This document shows positions 33,822-44,375 of a stretch of 64,000 bases of DNA, piece by piece; the first letter of the stretch is position 1; every line of letters begins with the position of its first letter. The notes beneath the pieces were generated by a model. That model saw nothing but the letters and a program-made list of their open reading frames with translations, ran no database searches and was not told the DNA's origin. Source of the DNA: Galerina marginata (taxonomy: Eukaryota; Basidiomycota; Agaricomycetes; Agaricales; Galerinaceae); assembly GCA_023014335.1 (NCBI GenBank), contig JAECYW010000024.1:1116001-1180000 (forward strand), given 5' to 3'. Both the position numbers and the translations under genes were made by a program.

Positions 33822-34181
33822 GTGTTTGATATAGTCATGGGTATGGATCCATCTGTCACAGGTTGCGAGTTGATCGGCGGATGGCATGGCATGAGCGCTG
33901 GTGAAGTATGTATGCCAAGACCTTATGGGCCAAATTTACACCAATGTGCGAGTAACACCAGCTATAGTTCGACAGTAGCGGCCACCCATGATACCTGTGC
34001 GCTGATGTTTGAAGCCAACGACATGATTATCACTCCATCTTTACCAAATCCGGTTTTTGCTTATACTGTTGTAGGGCATTGTGATCCAACTCTACGCAAT
34101 TCGTACAGAACCGGCAATGAAGAAGATCTACCCAAGTTGACCATTATGTGGTCTGAACCCCGATTAGCCCCTCGTAAGTAA
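33822..34181 (+). CDS. hypothetical small ORF upstream of the GPI-type gene
   Basis: A 119-codon frame contains GCELIGGWHGMSAGEVCMPR and VFAYTVVGHCDPTLRN and ends APRK. No family is recognised. Its last codons contain a strong donor-like CTCGTAAGTAA, and an acceptor-like CCCTGCAG ends at 34270. Splicing these would join it in frame to the next gene. However, a TATA-like string lies inside that putative intron, so it is more likely separate or spurious. Confidence 0.3.
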   Translation: MFDIVMGMDPSVTGCELIGGWHGMSAGEVCMPRPYGPNLHQCASNTSYSSTVAATHDTCALMFEANDMIITPSLPNPVFAYTVVGHCDPTLRNSYRTGNEEDLPKLTIMWSEPRLAPRK

Positions 34182-34232
34182 AATTTACACCGGTAATCTA
34201 TTTCTTCTCCTGCCCTGAGTCTTCCTCCACGT

Positions 34233-34242
34233 AGTTATATAA
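34233..34242 (+). promoter_or_regulatory. TATA-box-like element before the GPI-type gene
   Basis: TTATATAAGT lies about 70 bp upstream of the ATG at 34310, a plausible distance for a fungal TATA element. It supports an independent start for that gene. Confidence 0.45.
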
Positions 34243-34309
34243 GTAACCACGCAAAACGAAATTCCCTGCAGTGTTTACTGACACTACATCATCCCAGTAT
34301 CATCTCGCC

Positions 34310-35090
34310 ATGCCTGCCTTATTCGCCGCACTCGTCCTGCACCTCCAATATACGTCTCTAATTTCGGCTAGCACAACTCTCCGTCCTCCCATCAAGACGG
34401 TCGTTGAACCACGGTCGGCAATAATTCGCGGCCTCATTGATCTCGATCAACGACAAACGTACTACTATTGCCCAGCCCCAGCGTACAGTTGCGTATACAA
34501 CGGCAATTGCTGTGTTAACTCAAATTATCCATGTTGCAGAGGTATGTGACCTTTGTGTCTTTACTATGACTCATCAGGGTATAAATTAACGACATTTAGG
34601 CGGCGTGTGTTGCTACCCAGGCACCTATTGTGTTCTGGCGTCAAATGGTAATATTGGATGCTGCGACGATGGCGAAATCTGTTCGGGCCCTGTCGGTAAC
34701 CCAACGACGTCAACTATCTTCCACACAACCACAAGTACCCGCAGGAGCACCTTCACGAGCACCTCTAGTTAGCACCTCGCGCTTCCTGAAGAGTTGTAAA
34801 TGATTAACTCAATGTTTCTATTCACAGAGGCTCAAATAGAGACTACCCTTTCCAGTATAACGCGGCCAGACACTTCATCCTCTAGCTTACCCGAAGACTC
34901 GACAACCTCGAGGGCTACGACAACTTCGACCACATCAATTTCGACGGCCAATATATTCACAAGCGCCTTTCCGACATTCACATCCAGTCCGAATCTTACC
35001 AGCGCTGCGTTTAAAACAACTCAACATACAGCGGACGTCATTGCCCTTTTGGCATTCTTGTGCCTAGTTTTCACCACGACGATCCTTTGA
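34310..35090 (+). CDS. secreted Cys-rich protein, probably GPI-anchored
   Basis: Three exons (34310-34541, 34600-34767, 34828-35090) give 220 residues. The N-terminus MPALFAALVLHLQYTSLISA is signal-peptide-like. Residues about 55-115 hold 12 cysteines in tight CC pairs (NGNCCVNSNYPCC, GGVCCYPGTYC, IGCCDDGEIC). A long Ser/Thr-rich stretch follows, then a hydrophobic C-terminal tail (VIALLAFLCLVFTTTIL) without basic residues after it, as in GPI-anchor signals. It likely sits on the plasma membrane or cell wall with an O-glycosylated stalk. The molecular function is unknown; a carbohydrate-binding or matrix role is only a guess. Confidence 0.82.
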
Positions 35091-35170
35091 ATATTGTCCC
35101 CTGGATTGGTACTTGCGCCTAAATCGGATAATGTGGCTTATTACGGACCCTCACCTTTGTAGGAACTGTT

Positions 35171-35380
35171 GTACGGCTCGAAAACCTCGACTCGGGAATC
35201 TTCATATACCACTGGCTAGCTGGAGTATGAACAATTAACACACGGTAGATACAAATTTTTTATTTTATCTAGCTCTCTGTCCTGTACGGCTGGAAAAACT
35301 TCTTTATCGGACGTCTACATATGCTACTTGCTATGTAGCTGGAGTATGAAAAATTAACACACGGCAAATGTAAAGTTCTT
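35171..35380 (+). repeat. two imperfect ~95-bp direct repeats
   Basis: TACGGCTxGAAAA, then a spacer, then TAGCTGGAGTATGAACAATT followed by AACACACGG occurs near 35171-35260. It recurs near 35285-35380 (TAGCTGGAGTATGAAAAATT, then AACACACGG), about 115 bp apart. They lie downstream of the GPI-type gene and have no coding character. Confidence 0.65.
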
Positions 35381-35979
35381 ATTGTTTGCTTACTGTAGCT
35401 AGCCTTCGATTATGCATAAATCAAGTCGAAACGATATGGTTAGCCAAAGGAAGTAATTGAGATTGGAGCGACTGGGCTTCCTTTGTTTTGCCTTGATTTT
35501 GCCCGCTCCTTTCCACACAGCTGGCACCTGCTGCTGTTTTTCAGAGAAACAGCATTCGGGCTTTCCTTTTTAAGTATTCCCGACTTGCTGTATTTTCGAG
35601 AAGCAGACAATAAAGACAAAAGTCATGTCTTTGTTGTCTATTTCTCTAGAAAACAGAGGCCGGCACCAGCTGTGCCATCCACACCCACCATCTTCATAGG
35701 CAACGTCATCCGCTAACATCGATGATTCCAGCATCAACTGCCGTAAATAATCGCTTTACTACAAGTATCAAGCAGTCGAGGCTGTCACTGTACGTAGAAG
35801 GAATTATAGGAATGCAGCTATCTATAAGTCGACGCACTCGAGAGGTTCCGCTATGGATCATTCGGATCTAATAATAAAAATTTCAAATACAAGGAGAAGA
35901 CACTGACCTAAAAGATATCCAGCGGTGGATGAATGAGACAGAATTTGTGAGTACAAACAAAGAAAGAAAGGAGTCGGCC

Positions 35980-37130
35980 CTATTTATCCTCCCAAAATTC
36001 ATTTCTCCCATTTTCTGCGATGGCCGATGGGATAGAAACAGGCTCATCCTCACCACGCAACCACCGAAAGCAAGTGTCCGGTGCCCCATACAACTGTCCA
36101 GCGAAGTCAATGTGTTGGAGGGTGACGCATTTCGAGAACAATTCGATGAGGCGAGCTGGTTGAGAGAGCACACAGGATGCTCTTGGAGAGGTCTCTACGA
36201 TAAAGAGAACCCGGAGATTAGGCAAAGTGGGTATATAGATCCAGTCCTGCATAGAAAAGAAGATCGATCCATTAGAATTCATGCAGTGGGACGGCATACT
36301 GCTGCGACGCGAACCTCGGGTAGCATTGCTTGGATTTCCAAGAACCGAAGAGAGCTTAAGTAGGCACTAGGTCGATTAAGCGGGCCGTGGAACATGGAAT
36401 AACTGGGCAAAAGGGCGGGGAATTCGATGGCTGCTTTTTTGAACGACAGGGAGCGGAGTTTGTTCAACTGCTCTGAGATCAGGGTGAACAGTTGCGCGGG
36501 TATAATGATCGGCTCTCTATTCTCGTAGTCCCACTCGAATCGCACCACCTGTCGACCAGGGAAGAAGGTCATAGCGGCATATATGTTTCCCCTAAGCACC
36601 CTAATGTTGGGGCAAACGTGCGGGGACGCAATTGACAAGTTGACAGGACGAAAGTGAGAGATGCTGAGAGAAAAGAGGTCTGGCTGGCCCTTAAGGAACG
36701 GTTCGATGACGTTGATGCTAAGGTGGGAACCTAAATAAAGTGATTCGAGGCGAAAGGGACATTCAGGAAGGGGAACATCACGTTGATCAGGTGGCAGAAT
36801 GGTGCTCAGATTTTTGAGGTTGATGCTGCGCTGAAACCACACCGTGAACGGTTGGAATGCGCACAGTAACGATGAATTTGGATATAGTGGACCGGAATAG
36901 GATTTCACCATGCCTGCGAGATGAGGATTATCCCGCATGGTTTCGGTGAAACGGAAGAATCGGCACATATATTTTGACTGTGGGACTTCAACGTTGGAGT
37001 AGAGTAGCGGAGAGGCGAGGTCATGCAGGGCACGACATGTAAGAGAAAGCGCACAGAGGGCTTTCTCATTGCCCCGTATGTTATCGAGGGTGATTTGGAC
37101 TAGCTCAAGCGGCAGGGTAAGTAGGGGCAT
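35980..37130 (-). CDS. F-box-like protein, subfamily C (intact)
   Basis: Exons 36315-37130 and 35980-36246 join in phase 0 to 360 residues. The start is the ATG of MPLLTLPLELVQITLDNI; an in-frame upstream ATG would add about 30 residues that paralogs lack. Motifs are ALSLTCRALHDLASPLLYSN, LPECPFRLESLYLG, CPNIRVLRGNIYAAMTFFPG, RFEWDY and SLRFLEIQAMLPE. Exon 2 starts DWIYIPTLPNLRVLFIVE and ends CFRWLRGEDEPVSIPSAIAE, GRNEFWED. This is the only intact C copy; two broken ones lie at 38.1 and 40.9 kb. Confidence 0.85.
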
Positions 37131-37689
37131 GCTGGTGGGCAGTGGACAAGTTATGTCCCTGGAATGGCAATCGCTATCACAGCCGAATGGGGCCATCCGG
37201 CCATCATGTATCATGATCAATGGCGACGACTTTCTATTTTTCTCAAAATTTTCTTCTCAGTATTCGAGTAAGTGCTTGATGACACAGATGGCTCATTTAA
37301 GACTTAATACTCAATGACTGTACGTACGAACCGTTGTTTTTCTCTAATCGAAGTGAGTTGTGATTAGTGGTAGAACACGGTTTCATTGTTTAATAGCGAA
37401 TCTTAACTGTCGCACATTTCACCATCCAGAAATTTCGTGTACAAGACGTTTGCAGGAAAATTATATCAACTTACAGTGCACAGAAAGCAAGAGCATATAA
37501 AGTCATACGATGGCTTTTCCCCGCCGGTGACAACCTATCGGACTCAGAGAGGTTAGCACTTCGAAAAGAGTTTGAGACTCGGACTCGGATACGGGCTGGT
37601 AGGCCAATAAGACCAACTGTAACAATAACCGCGGAAAATCTCAGGACAACGAGAACATGCAGCCTGGTGATTTAGGTACCAGAAGGAAG

Positions 37690-37990
37690 AAAAAGAGATC
37701 TCTGGACAACATTTCTTTGATTTCCAAGAACCCTTGGAGCGTAACTAGGGTCTGGATAAATTGAGTGGGCCCACGGATATGGAAGGGTAAAGTTACCTGC
37801 AGTCAGGTATTTTAGGAGTCAGAATAGAGGTTGTTCAGCTCGTCTGAAATCTCACAGAGGCGAAGGTAGAATGTATGGGCCCTGGATGCACTGTAAAATT
37901 CAAATGAGAGGCCAGACGAAAGGGGATTGAACATGCTAATGAGAAGTTTTATCCAATCCCAAGTGAAAAGAAAATAATCACCAGATTTTG
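37690..37990 (-). pseudogene. small remnant of a C/D-type F-box-like gene
   Basis: The minus strand contains CEISDELNNL, matching DISxELNNLRSLSY at the end of exon 1 in C and D genes. The plus strand has TTTGATTTCCAAGAACCC, matching the complement of the LRFLEIQ region. Everything else is lost or out of frame. Confidence 0.5.
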
Positions 37991-38060
37991 GGGTAGAAAG
38001 AAAGCGAGAAGTATAAAAGTTAAGAGTGAGTTTAAAATGGAAAAACACTGTCACCGGTCC

Positions 38061-39191
38061 CTAGTTATCGTCTAGAAATTCCATTTGCCCCTTTTCAGCG
38101 ACAGCCAATGGAATAGAGACGGGTTCATCTTTTCCACGCAGCCATCGAAAGCAAGTGTCGCGCCTGGGATACATATATCCAGTGACGTCGACATGTTGAA
38201 GAGTTGGGCAATTCGAGAAGAGCTCAGTGATGCGGTCTGCCTGGTTAATGGCGCTCATGTCCTTGAAATGTGTCACTAAAACTAATAGAGCACAAAGGTT
38301 GGGTACAGTTGGTACGAAGATCCAGTCCTGTGTTAAAAAGAGATAAGAGCTTAACGGGTACGCGTCGGAAAATTGGTGATGCGAACCTCGGGTAGCATGG
38401 ATTGGACTTCTAAGAACCGGAGAGAGTGTAGGAAGGCGCTAGGTGGGTTGAGTGCGCCTTTGAACATGGAGTGTGTAGGATACGCGGGGTCTGCTATCTT
38501 GTAAGATAGGGAACGGAGGTTGTTCAATTCCTCTGAGATGTCGCTGAGCAATGTCGGGGGGACGCTGACCCACTCTCTGAACTGATAATTCCACACGAAA
38601 CGCACCACCCGGCGACCTGGAAGGAAGGTTTTTGCAGTATATATGTTCCCGCTGAGCACCTTCAGATTTGGACAAGCGAGCGGGGAAAGGGGCCGGGATC
38701 CAACAGGGCGAAAGCGGGCGATGCTGAGAGAAAATAGGTCTGATTGCCTTATAAGAAATTTTTCGATGACTTTTGTGCCGCCGTAGAAACCTATGTGCAG
38801 AGATTCGAGGAGAAAGAGACAGTCGGGAGAGAGATATTGATAAAAAAGTAGGTGGAAGGGTAGTCCTCAAAGTTTTGAGGTTAACGATGTGTTGGAGCCA
38901 TCCTTGGAGCAGCTCGAATGCGTTAGATAAGGATGACGGTGACTTGAGTAGACCGGAAGAGGACTTTACAAAGCTTGCGAGATGGGGCTTGTTCAGCATG
39001 GTTTCGGCAAAACGGAAGAATTGGCTGTCAGCGCTGTGCCACTTTGAAATAGTGACGTTGGAATAGAGCAGTGGAGTGGCAAGTGCATACAGGCCATGGC
39101 AGGTGAGAGAGACTGCACAGAGATCTTTTTCGTCGTGTATGTTATCGAGAACGACTTGGACTAGTTCGAACGGCAGTGTTGGTAGGGGGAT
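38061..39191 (-). pseudogene. F-box-like family C gene, start lost and frameshifted
   Basis: The first codon, ATG in relatives, reads ATC at 39191, followed in frame by PLPTLPFELVQVVLDNIHD and AVSLTCHGLYALATPLLYSN. Near 38815-38850 the frame shifts after NLKTLRTTLPP, and the downstream half continues in another frame (FLIRQSDLFSLSIA, then LACPNLKVLSGNIYTAKTFL). Exon 1 ends at 38387. Exon 2 (38061-38327) is open: DWIFVPTVPNLCALLV to CFRWLRGKDEPVSIPLAVAE, GQMEFLDDN. Two independent lesions make a true pseudogene likely. Confidence 0.82.
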
Positions 39192-39572
39192 GCTGGTAGA
39201 ACGTGGTCAAGTTTATGGACTTGCCAATCAGGATCATAGCCCATCGGATCCGGAACCGGAACCGAGTGTGTACCTCCCCGCAATCATTTATATCCTCAAA
39301 TTATAAAAATGGGGTTAATAACCCCTTAGAAAACAACACTGGCTGAAAGAAGCGGTGAATTCGTGCACTGAATACACTTTGAGGACGAGGTCAGAAATTG
39401 TTGATCAATAGTATTGACGAGCAAACAGTAGGCTTCTAAGTGGGACGAAACCAATCACGAGTGCCAACACCTTAAAATCGAGTTCAAGCAGGGAGACGGG
39501 AACAGCTGGTATCTCGACAGAATGAAGAAAAAATGAAGGTATAGCGCAAGCGGCCATGACACTGAAACGGCG

Positions 39573-40750
39573 TCAAACGTCCTCCAAGATATCGTCCAAA
39601 AATTCCGTCCGTCCTTTTTCGGCGACTTCCAAAGGGATGGTGAAAGGTATTTGTATATCGCGCAGCCATCGATAACAAGTTTGATTTTCTGCCATATAGA
39701 TGGGGTTATGAAGGTCTATGCGTTGGAGAGTGGGGGATTCCGAAAAGAGCTCTGGGATACGCGCTTGGTGCTGTATCAGGCTCGCATTGCGTAAAGTTAC
39801 GTGGGGTGCCTCGAGGACGAAGACCACGCGCAGGTTTGGGAGCGTCGGTATGGTTGCCCAGTCCTAAATGGAGAAGATATGAGTTAGGGTTTGAACTCGG
39901 GGAAGGAAGAGCAGAGAGCTGGGATGCGAACCTCGGGCAGAATTGCTTCGATTTCCAAGAACCGGAGGGAGCGCAGGTAGGCAGCAGCTGGACTGATCAC
40001 TGTAAATATGGACTCGGGGAATAGCTTGACCTCCACTTTGTACGACAAAGAACGCAGGTAGTTCAATTCTTCTGAGATCTCGCTGAACGAGTTGGCTGGG
40101 AGATGGATAGGCCTTCCAGTCTCCCAGTTCCAGTCGTACTCCCACTCAAATCGAACAATTTTGCGACCAGGTAAGATACTCTTAGCCGCAAATGAGTTTC
40201 CTGCAAGGACCTTCAGATTGGGGCAGGCGAGGGGAGACAGGGGCCGCATCACAGTGGTTGGGAAGTAGTTGAATGTAAGGGAAGTGAGATCTGGTTGATC
40301 TTCGAGGAAAGGTTCAATGTCGAGTTCATTGCCTTCGAAGACGGCTACTCGCAGGGATTCCAGACGGAAAGGACACTTGGGAAAGGGGTTTTTAATGAGA
40401 TTATGTGTAACAAAGAGGCACATAGATTTGACATTGACGACGTTCTGTAGCCAGCCCTTCAGTGGCTCGAACCTGACAGAGGACGATTTCGGGTAGAGAT
40501 CGCCGGCGTAAGATTTCAGAAGGCTCGCGAGATGAGGGTTGCTTAGCATCGTTTCGACAAAGTTAAAGAAATTGTTGTCCACAGAGAGGGGGTTCAAGAA
40601 GGCTGCGTCAGAGTAGATCAACGGAGTGGCGATGTTGTATAGATTGTGGCAGGCCAGAGAAACCGCACACAGAGCTTTCTTGTTGCGTTCCTTCGCTAGG
40701 TTATCAAGAACGCGCTGAATGAGTTCTGGCGGCAATTCCGGTTGGGGCAT
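39573..40750 (-). CDS. F-box-like protein, subfamily D (intact)
   Basis: Exons 39932-40750 and 39573-39863 give 369 residues. The N-terminus is MPQPELPPELIQRVLDNLAK with AVSLACHNLYNIATPLIYS. Then come GWLQNVVNVKSMCLFV, FPKCPFRLESLRVAVFEG, LACPNLKVLAGNSFAAKSIL, RFEWEYDWNWE and RSLRFLEIEAILPE. Exon 2 starts DWATIPTLPNLRVVFVLE and ends CYRWLRDIQIPFTIPLEVAE, GRTEFLDDILEDV. It is embedded between two broken C copies, so C and D members are interleaved. Confidence 0.86.
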
Positions 40751-40917
40751 GGGGAATCTATGCTAGTTTGGTGTAACGGGATTGAGATGAGATGAAAAAG
40801 AGAGGCTCAATCTGTTTGTTTGGCATGCTTGATTACATAACCCAGATCAAGCTTTGCTTTTCGGCTTGTGTTCGGCACAACGCTCAGGAGGGGTTTCTCA
40901 AGCTGCTGCCGGTTCCT

Positions 40918-41738
40918 AGTTACTCTAGAAATTCCATTCGCCCCTTTTTGGCGACGCCAATGAGATAGAAATGGGTTCGTCTTTTCCGCGCAGCCACCGA
41001 AGGCAAGTGTCAGTCCCGCGATACATAAGTCCAGCGGCGTCGACGTGTTGGACAGTTGAGCAATTTGAGAAGAGCTCAATGCCTTGGCTCAATGATACGG
41101 GCTCAGGCTGTCTGGTTGACGATGCTCATGTCCTTGTAGTGTGTCTCTAAAGCAAAGAGAGCACGAAGGCTGGGTAGCTTGGATATGGAAACCCAGTCAT
41201 GTATGAAAAAAGAGATAAGAGGTTAACGAGAAGGAAAACCGCTGATGCGAACCTCAGGTAGCATCAATTGGACCCCTCAGAACCGGAGAGAGCGTAGGAA
41301 GGCGCGGCTAGGTGGCTTAAATGCGACCATGAACTTGGAATGTGTAGGAGACATGGTGTCCGCTATCTTGTAGGATAAGGCACGGAGGTTGTTCAACTCC
41401 ACTGAGATGTCGCTGAGCAATGTCGCGGGGAAGGTGACCGACTGACTCTCCATATCGAAACGCGCCACTCGGCGACCAGGGAGATAGGTTTTAGCGGTGT
41501 ATATGTTCCCGCTGAGCACCTTCAGATTTGGACAAGCGAGTGGGGAAGGGGGTCGCGACTCAACAGGGTGAAAGCGATGCTGAGGGAAAATAGGTCTGAC
41601 TGCCTTAGAAGAAAACTTTCGATGGCTTCTGTGCCGGCGTAGAAACCTACATGCAGAGATTCGAGGTAAAATGGATATTTGGATGAGAGATATTGATGTG
41701 GAATGGTGGTTCTCAAAGTTTTGAGGTTGGTCGGGGCA
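40918..41738 (-). pseudogene. F-box-like family C gene, internally deleted
   Basis: The 5' flank and ATG (41738) are followed after about two codons directly by NLKTLRTTIP, which lies near residue 120 in relatives, so roughly 350 bp are missing. A frame change follows near 41520-41580 (LSIAFTLLS against CPNLKVLSGNIYTAK). A TGA follows RSLRF, where relatives have L-E-I/V-Q. In the exon 2 part near 41080-41105 there is an insertion-like stretch. Multiple lesions show an old pseudogene. Confidence 0.8.
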
Positions 41739-42369
41739 TGCTGGTGGGACGTGGTCAAGTTACAGCCCATCAGAGCCCATCCAGCCCAAATCTAGCCTCT
41801 CACGACAACCGAGTGTATACCTACTGCGATCATTTACTTATTCATCGCTGCTCCAAGATAGTATCTATAAAAATATCTCTTTTTCAGACGTTGACAGAGT
41901 CTTTCTCATCATAATTACCGCGTACCTGGTGCAGTTCGTCGTCTATTGCCGTAGCTGATCGAATGTTGATTGAAAAGTCTTACTCTCTTCGAAAGAGAAT
42001 TTCGACGAAGGAAGAAAGGAAATGAGTTCCGTCATTCAAAGGTAGTCTTTATAGTAATCTCTTCAGTGTGTTTAGGAAATTTGTGCACCATTTTTCACGA
42101 GGCTTATAGGAAATCAACTGAAAAATACACGTATGGAAGTCAATGTTGAAGATAGTTGGGCATTGCGATTCTAAGGAAGAGCACAAAAATCGCAGTCCGT
42201 TGATCGAGCATGTTCACGAGTATGTTTCTGAGTAGGACAAATGGTATGTGGGTAATCGACGGCGAGGCTAAACAGACGTAAGATCGAATCCAAGAAGGGA
42301 GAGAATATCTCGACATAATGAAGGGAAGGAAGAAGAGTGTTCATATTCGTCCATGGTATTGAAACGACA

Positions 42370-43547
42370 TCAAACGTCCCCGAGGTTATCATCTGGAAAT
42401 TCAGTCCTTCCTTTTTTGGCGACTGCCAAAGGGATAGTAAGAGGTCCTTTTACACCGCGCAGCCATCGAACGCAGCTTAGATTTCCCATAGAGAGCGGGT
42501 TATGAAGGTCGACGCGCTGGAGAGTGGGACACTTTGTGAAGAGCCCTGGAATAAGTGCATGGTGTTTTATCAAGCTCGCATTGTCCCGAGCCACGCTAGG
42601 TGACTCTAGGACGAAGAGGACACGCAAGTTTGGGAGGGTCGGTACGGCCGCCCAGTCCTACAGATGGGTTAGAGTTAGAAGAAAGCGAGAGATCGAGGTC
42701 GGATGCGAACCTCGGGCAGCATAGCTTCGATTTCCAAGAATCGGAGGGAGCGCAGGTAGGCGTTAGCCGGATTGATCACCTTGAACATGGAGTGCGGGAA
42801 CAGCTTGACTTCCGCCATACTGTACGACAAAGAACGGAGGTTGTTTAGTTCTTCTTTAATGTCGCTGAACGAGTTGGCCGAAATATGGATCGGATGTTTT
42901 CTTTCCCAGTCCCATTCGTACTCCCACTCAAATCGCACAACTTTGCGACCAGGTAAGATACACTTGGCGGCGAACGAGTTTCCAGTGAGCACCTTCAGGT
43001 TCGGGCATGCGATCGGGGACAGGGGCCGCATCACAGCGGTTTGGAAGTGGTAGAAACTGAGGGAAGAGAGATCTGGTTGATCTTCGAGGAACGGTTCAAT
43101 GTCGAGTGCATTGCCTTGGAAGAGGGCTACATCCAGGGATTCGAGACGGAACGGACACTTGGGAAAGGGGATTTCAGCTAGATCGTGTGCAACGTTGAGG
43201 TGCATGGTTTTGACGTTGACAATATTCTGTAGCCAGCCCTTGAGGGGCTCAAACCTGAGAGAGGATTCAGAGGACGAATCTGGGTAGAGCGTGCCGTGAT
43301 AATATTTCAGAAGGCTCGCGAGGTAAGGGCTATTTAGCATCGTTTGGACGAAGCTGAAGAATTTGTCGTCAACGGAGTCGTAATTTAGGAGGGTGACTTC
43401 GGAATAGATCAACGGAGTGACTAGGATGTACAGATTGCGGCAGGCAAGAGAAACCGCGCACAGAGCTTTCATGTCGAGCTTGTTTTCTGGTCTAAGGTTA
43501 TCGAGGATGATCTGAATAATTTCGGGCGGCAGTTCTGGTTGAGGCAT
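42370..43547 (-). CDS. F-box-like protein, subfamily D (intact)
   Basis: Exons 42711-43547 and 42370-42657 give 374 residues. The N-terminus is MPQPELPPEIIQIILDNLRP; then AVSLACRNLYILVTPLIYSE, GWLQNIVNVKTMHLNVAHDL, FPKCPFRLESLDVALFQG, RFEWEYEWDWERKHPIHIS and LRFLEIEAMLPE. Exon 2 begins DWAAVPTLPNLRVLFVLE and ends VRWLRGVKGPLTIPLAVAKK, GRTEFPDDNLGDV. It has the same exon 1 length as the 44.4 kb gene and long identical stretches, so the two are recent duplicates. The terminal signature shows small changes (VAKK, EFPDD). Confidence 0.87.
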
Positions 43548-43879
43548 TGAGAATCTATGCTAGTTCAGTGCACGGGAATTCGATGAGATGAGAGGGAGCA
43601 GTGAGTGAAAGGCGCAATCTCAGCCAATCTGTTTGTTTTGGCATGTTGATTAACCCAAGTCAGGTTCCTTGGTGTCCAGCGTGAGTTATAGTTAGTGCAT
43701 ACATGGCCCAGTTTGTCGTCTATTTCTGAAGCTGATCAGTATTAATTTAATCACTACCTCCGCAGCATTTACAGAAGTCGTGCGCCATCTAAACCGTGCA
43801 AAAGGCGGGAGCACTATGCACTGGGACGGACTTATCCACCAAGATCAACAAATTTGAAAGTTAGGTCAGGTGCAATCCA

Positions 43880-44110
43880 ACAAAGTCTGAGGATGACAGG
43901 AGGCTGGTCCCTTCGCTCATAATGGCGTCGGGGATACGTTGAGCATCGGCAGGTCGGGTATTTTGAGGAGAGCTCGATGATGCAGGCTGGTCGAGCAAGC
44001 TCACTACTCAGAAGAAAATTTAATTAGATAATGGCGAAGTGCGAGACAGCGAGTCGCGGAGTTTGAGGTTGACGATGCGAGATGGAAGCTCAGAGGCGTT
44101 TCGAGAGTCT
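43880..44110 (-). pseudogene. eroded C-type exon 2 remnant
   Basis: The plus strand has GAGGAGAGCTCGATGATGC followed by AGGCTGGTCGAGC. This resembles the complement of the ELFSKC region of exon 2 in C genes (GAGAAGAGCTCAGTGATGCG). A short AGTTTGAGGTTGACGATG string nearby resembles the IVNLK segment. No frame survives. Confidence 0.35.
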
Positions 44111-44375
44111 GTGTGGTAACTGGAATGAGCATAAACGCGCGGAAATTAGTGCCGAGATACTCGAGAATAGCGACTCTGATGACAAGCGAGGAAACCGAGT
44201 GGTGTTTATTAAGCATGTTAGCAAGCAAGCAGAATGCTTTCAAGTGGGACAAAGGATACGTAAACCATCACCTAGCCTTAACAGACAGAAGACCGAATTC
44301 AGAAGTGAGAATATCTCGACATAATGAAGGGAAGGAAGGAGTGGGTTCATAATCGTCCTTGGTATTGACACGGTA

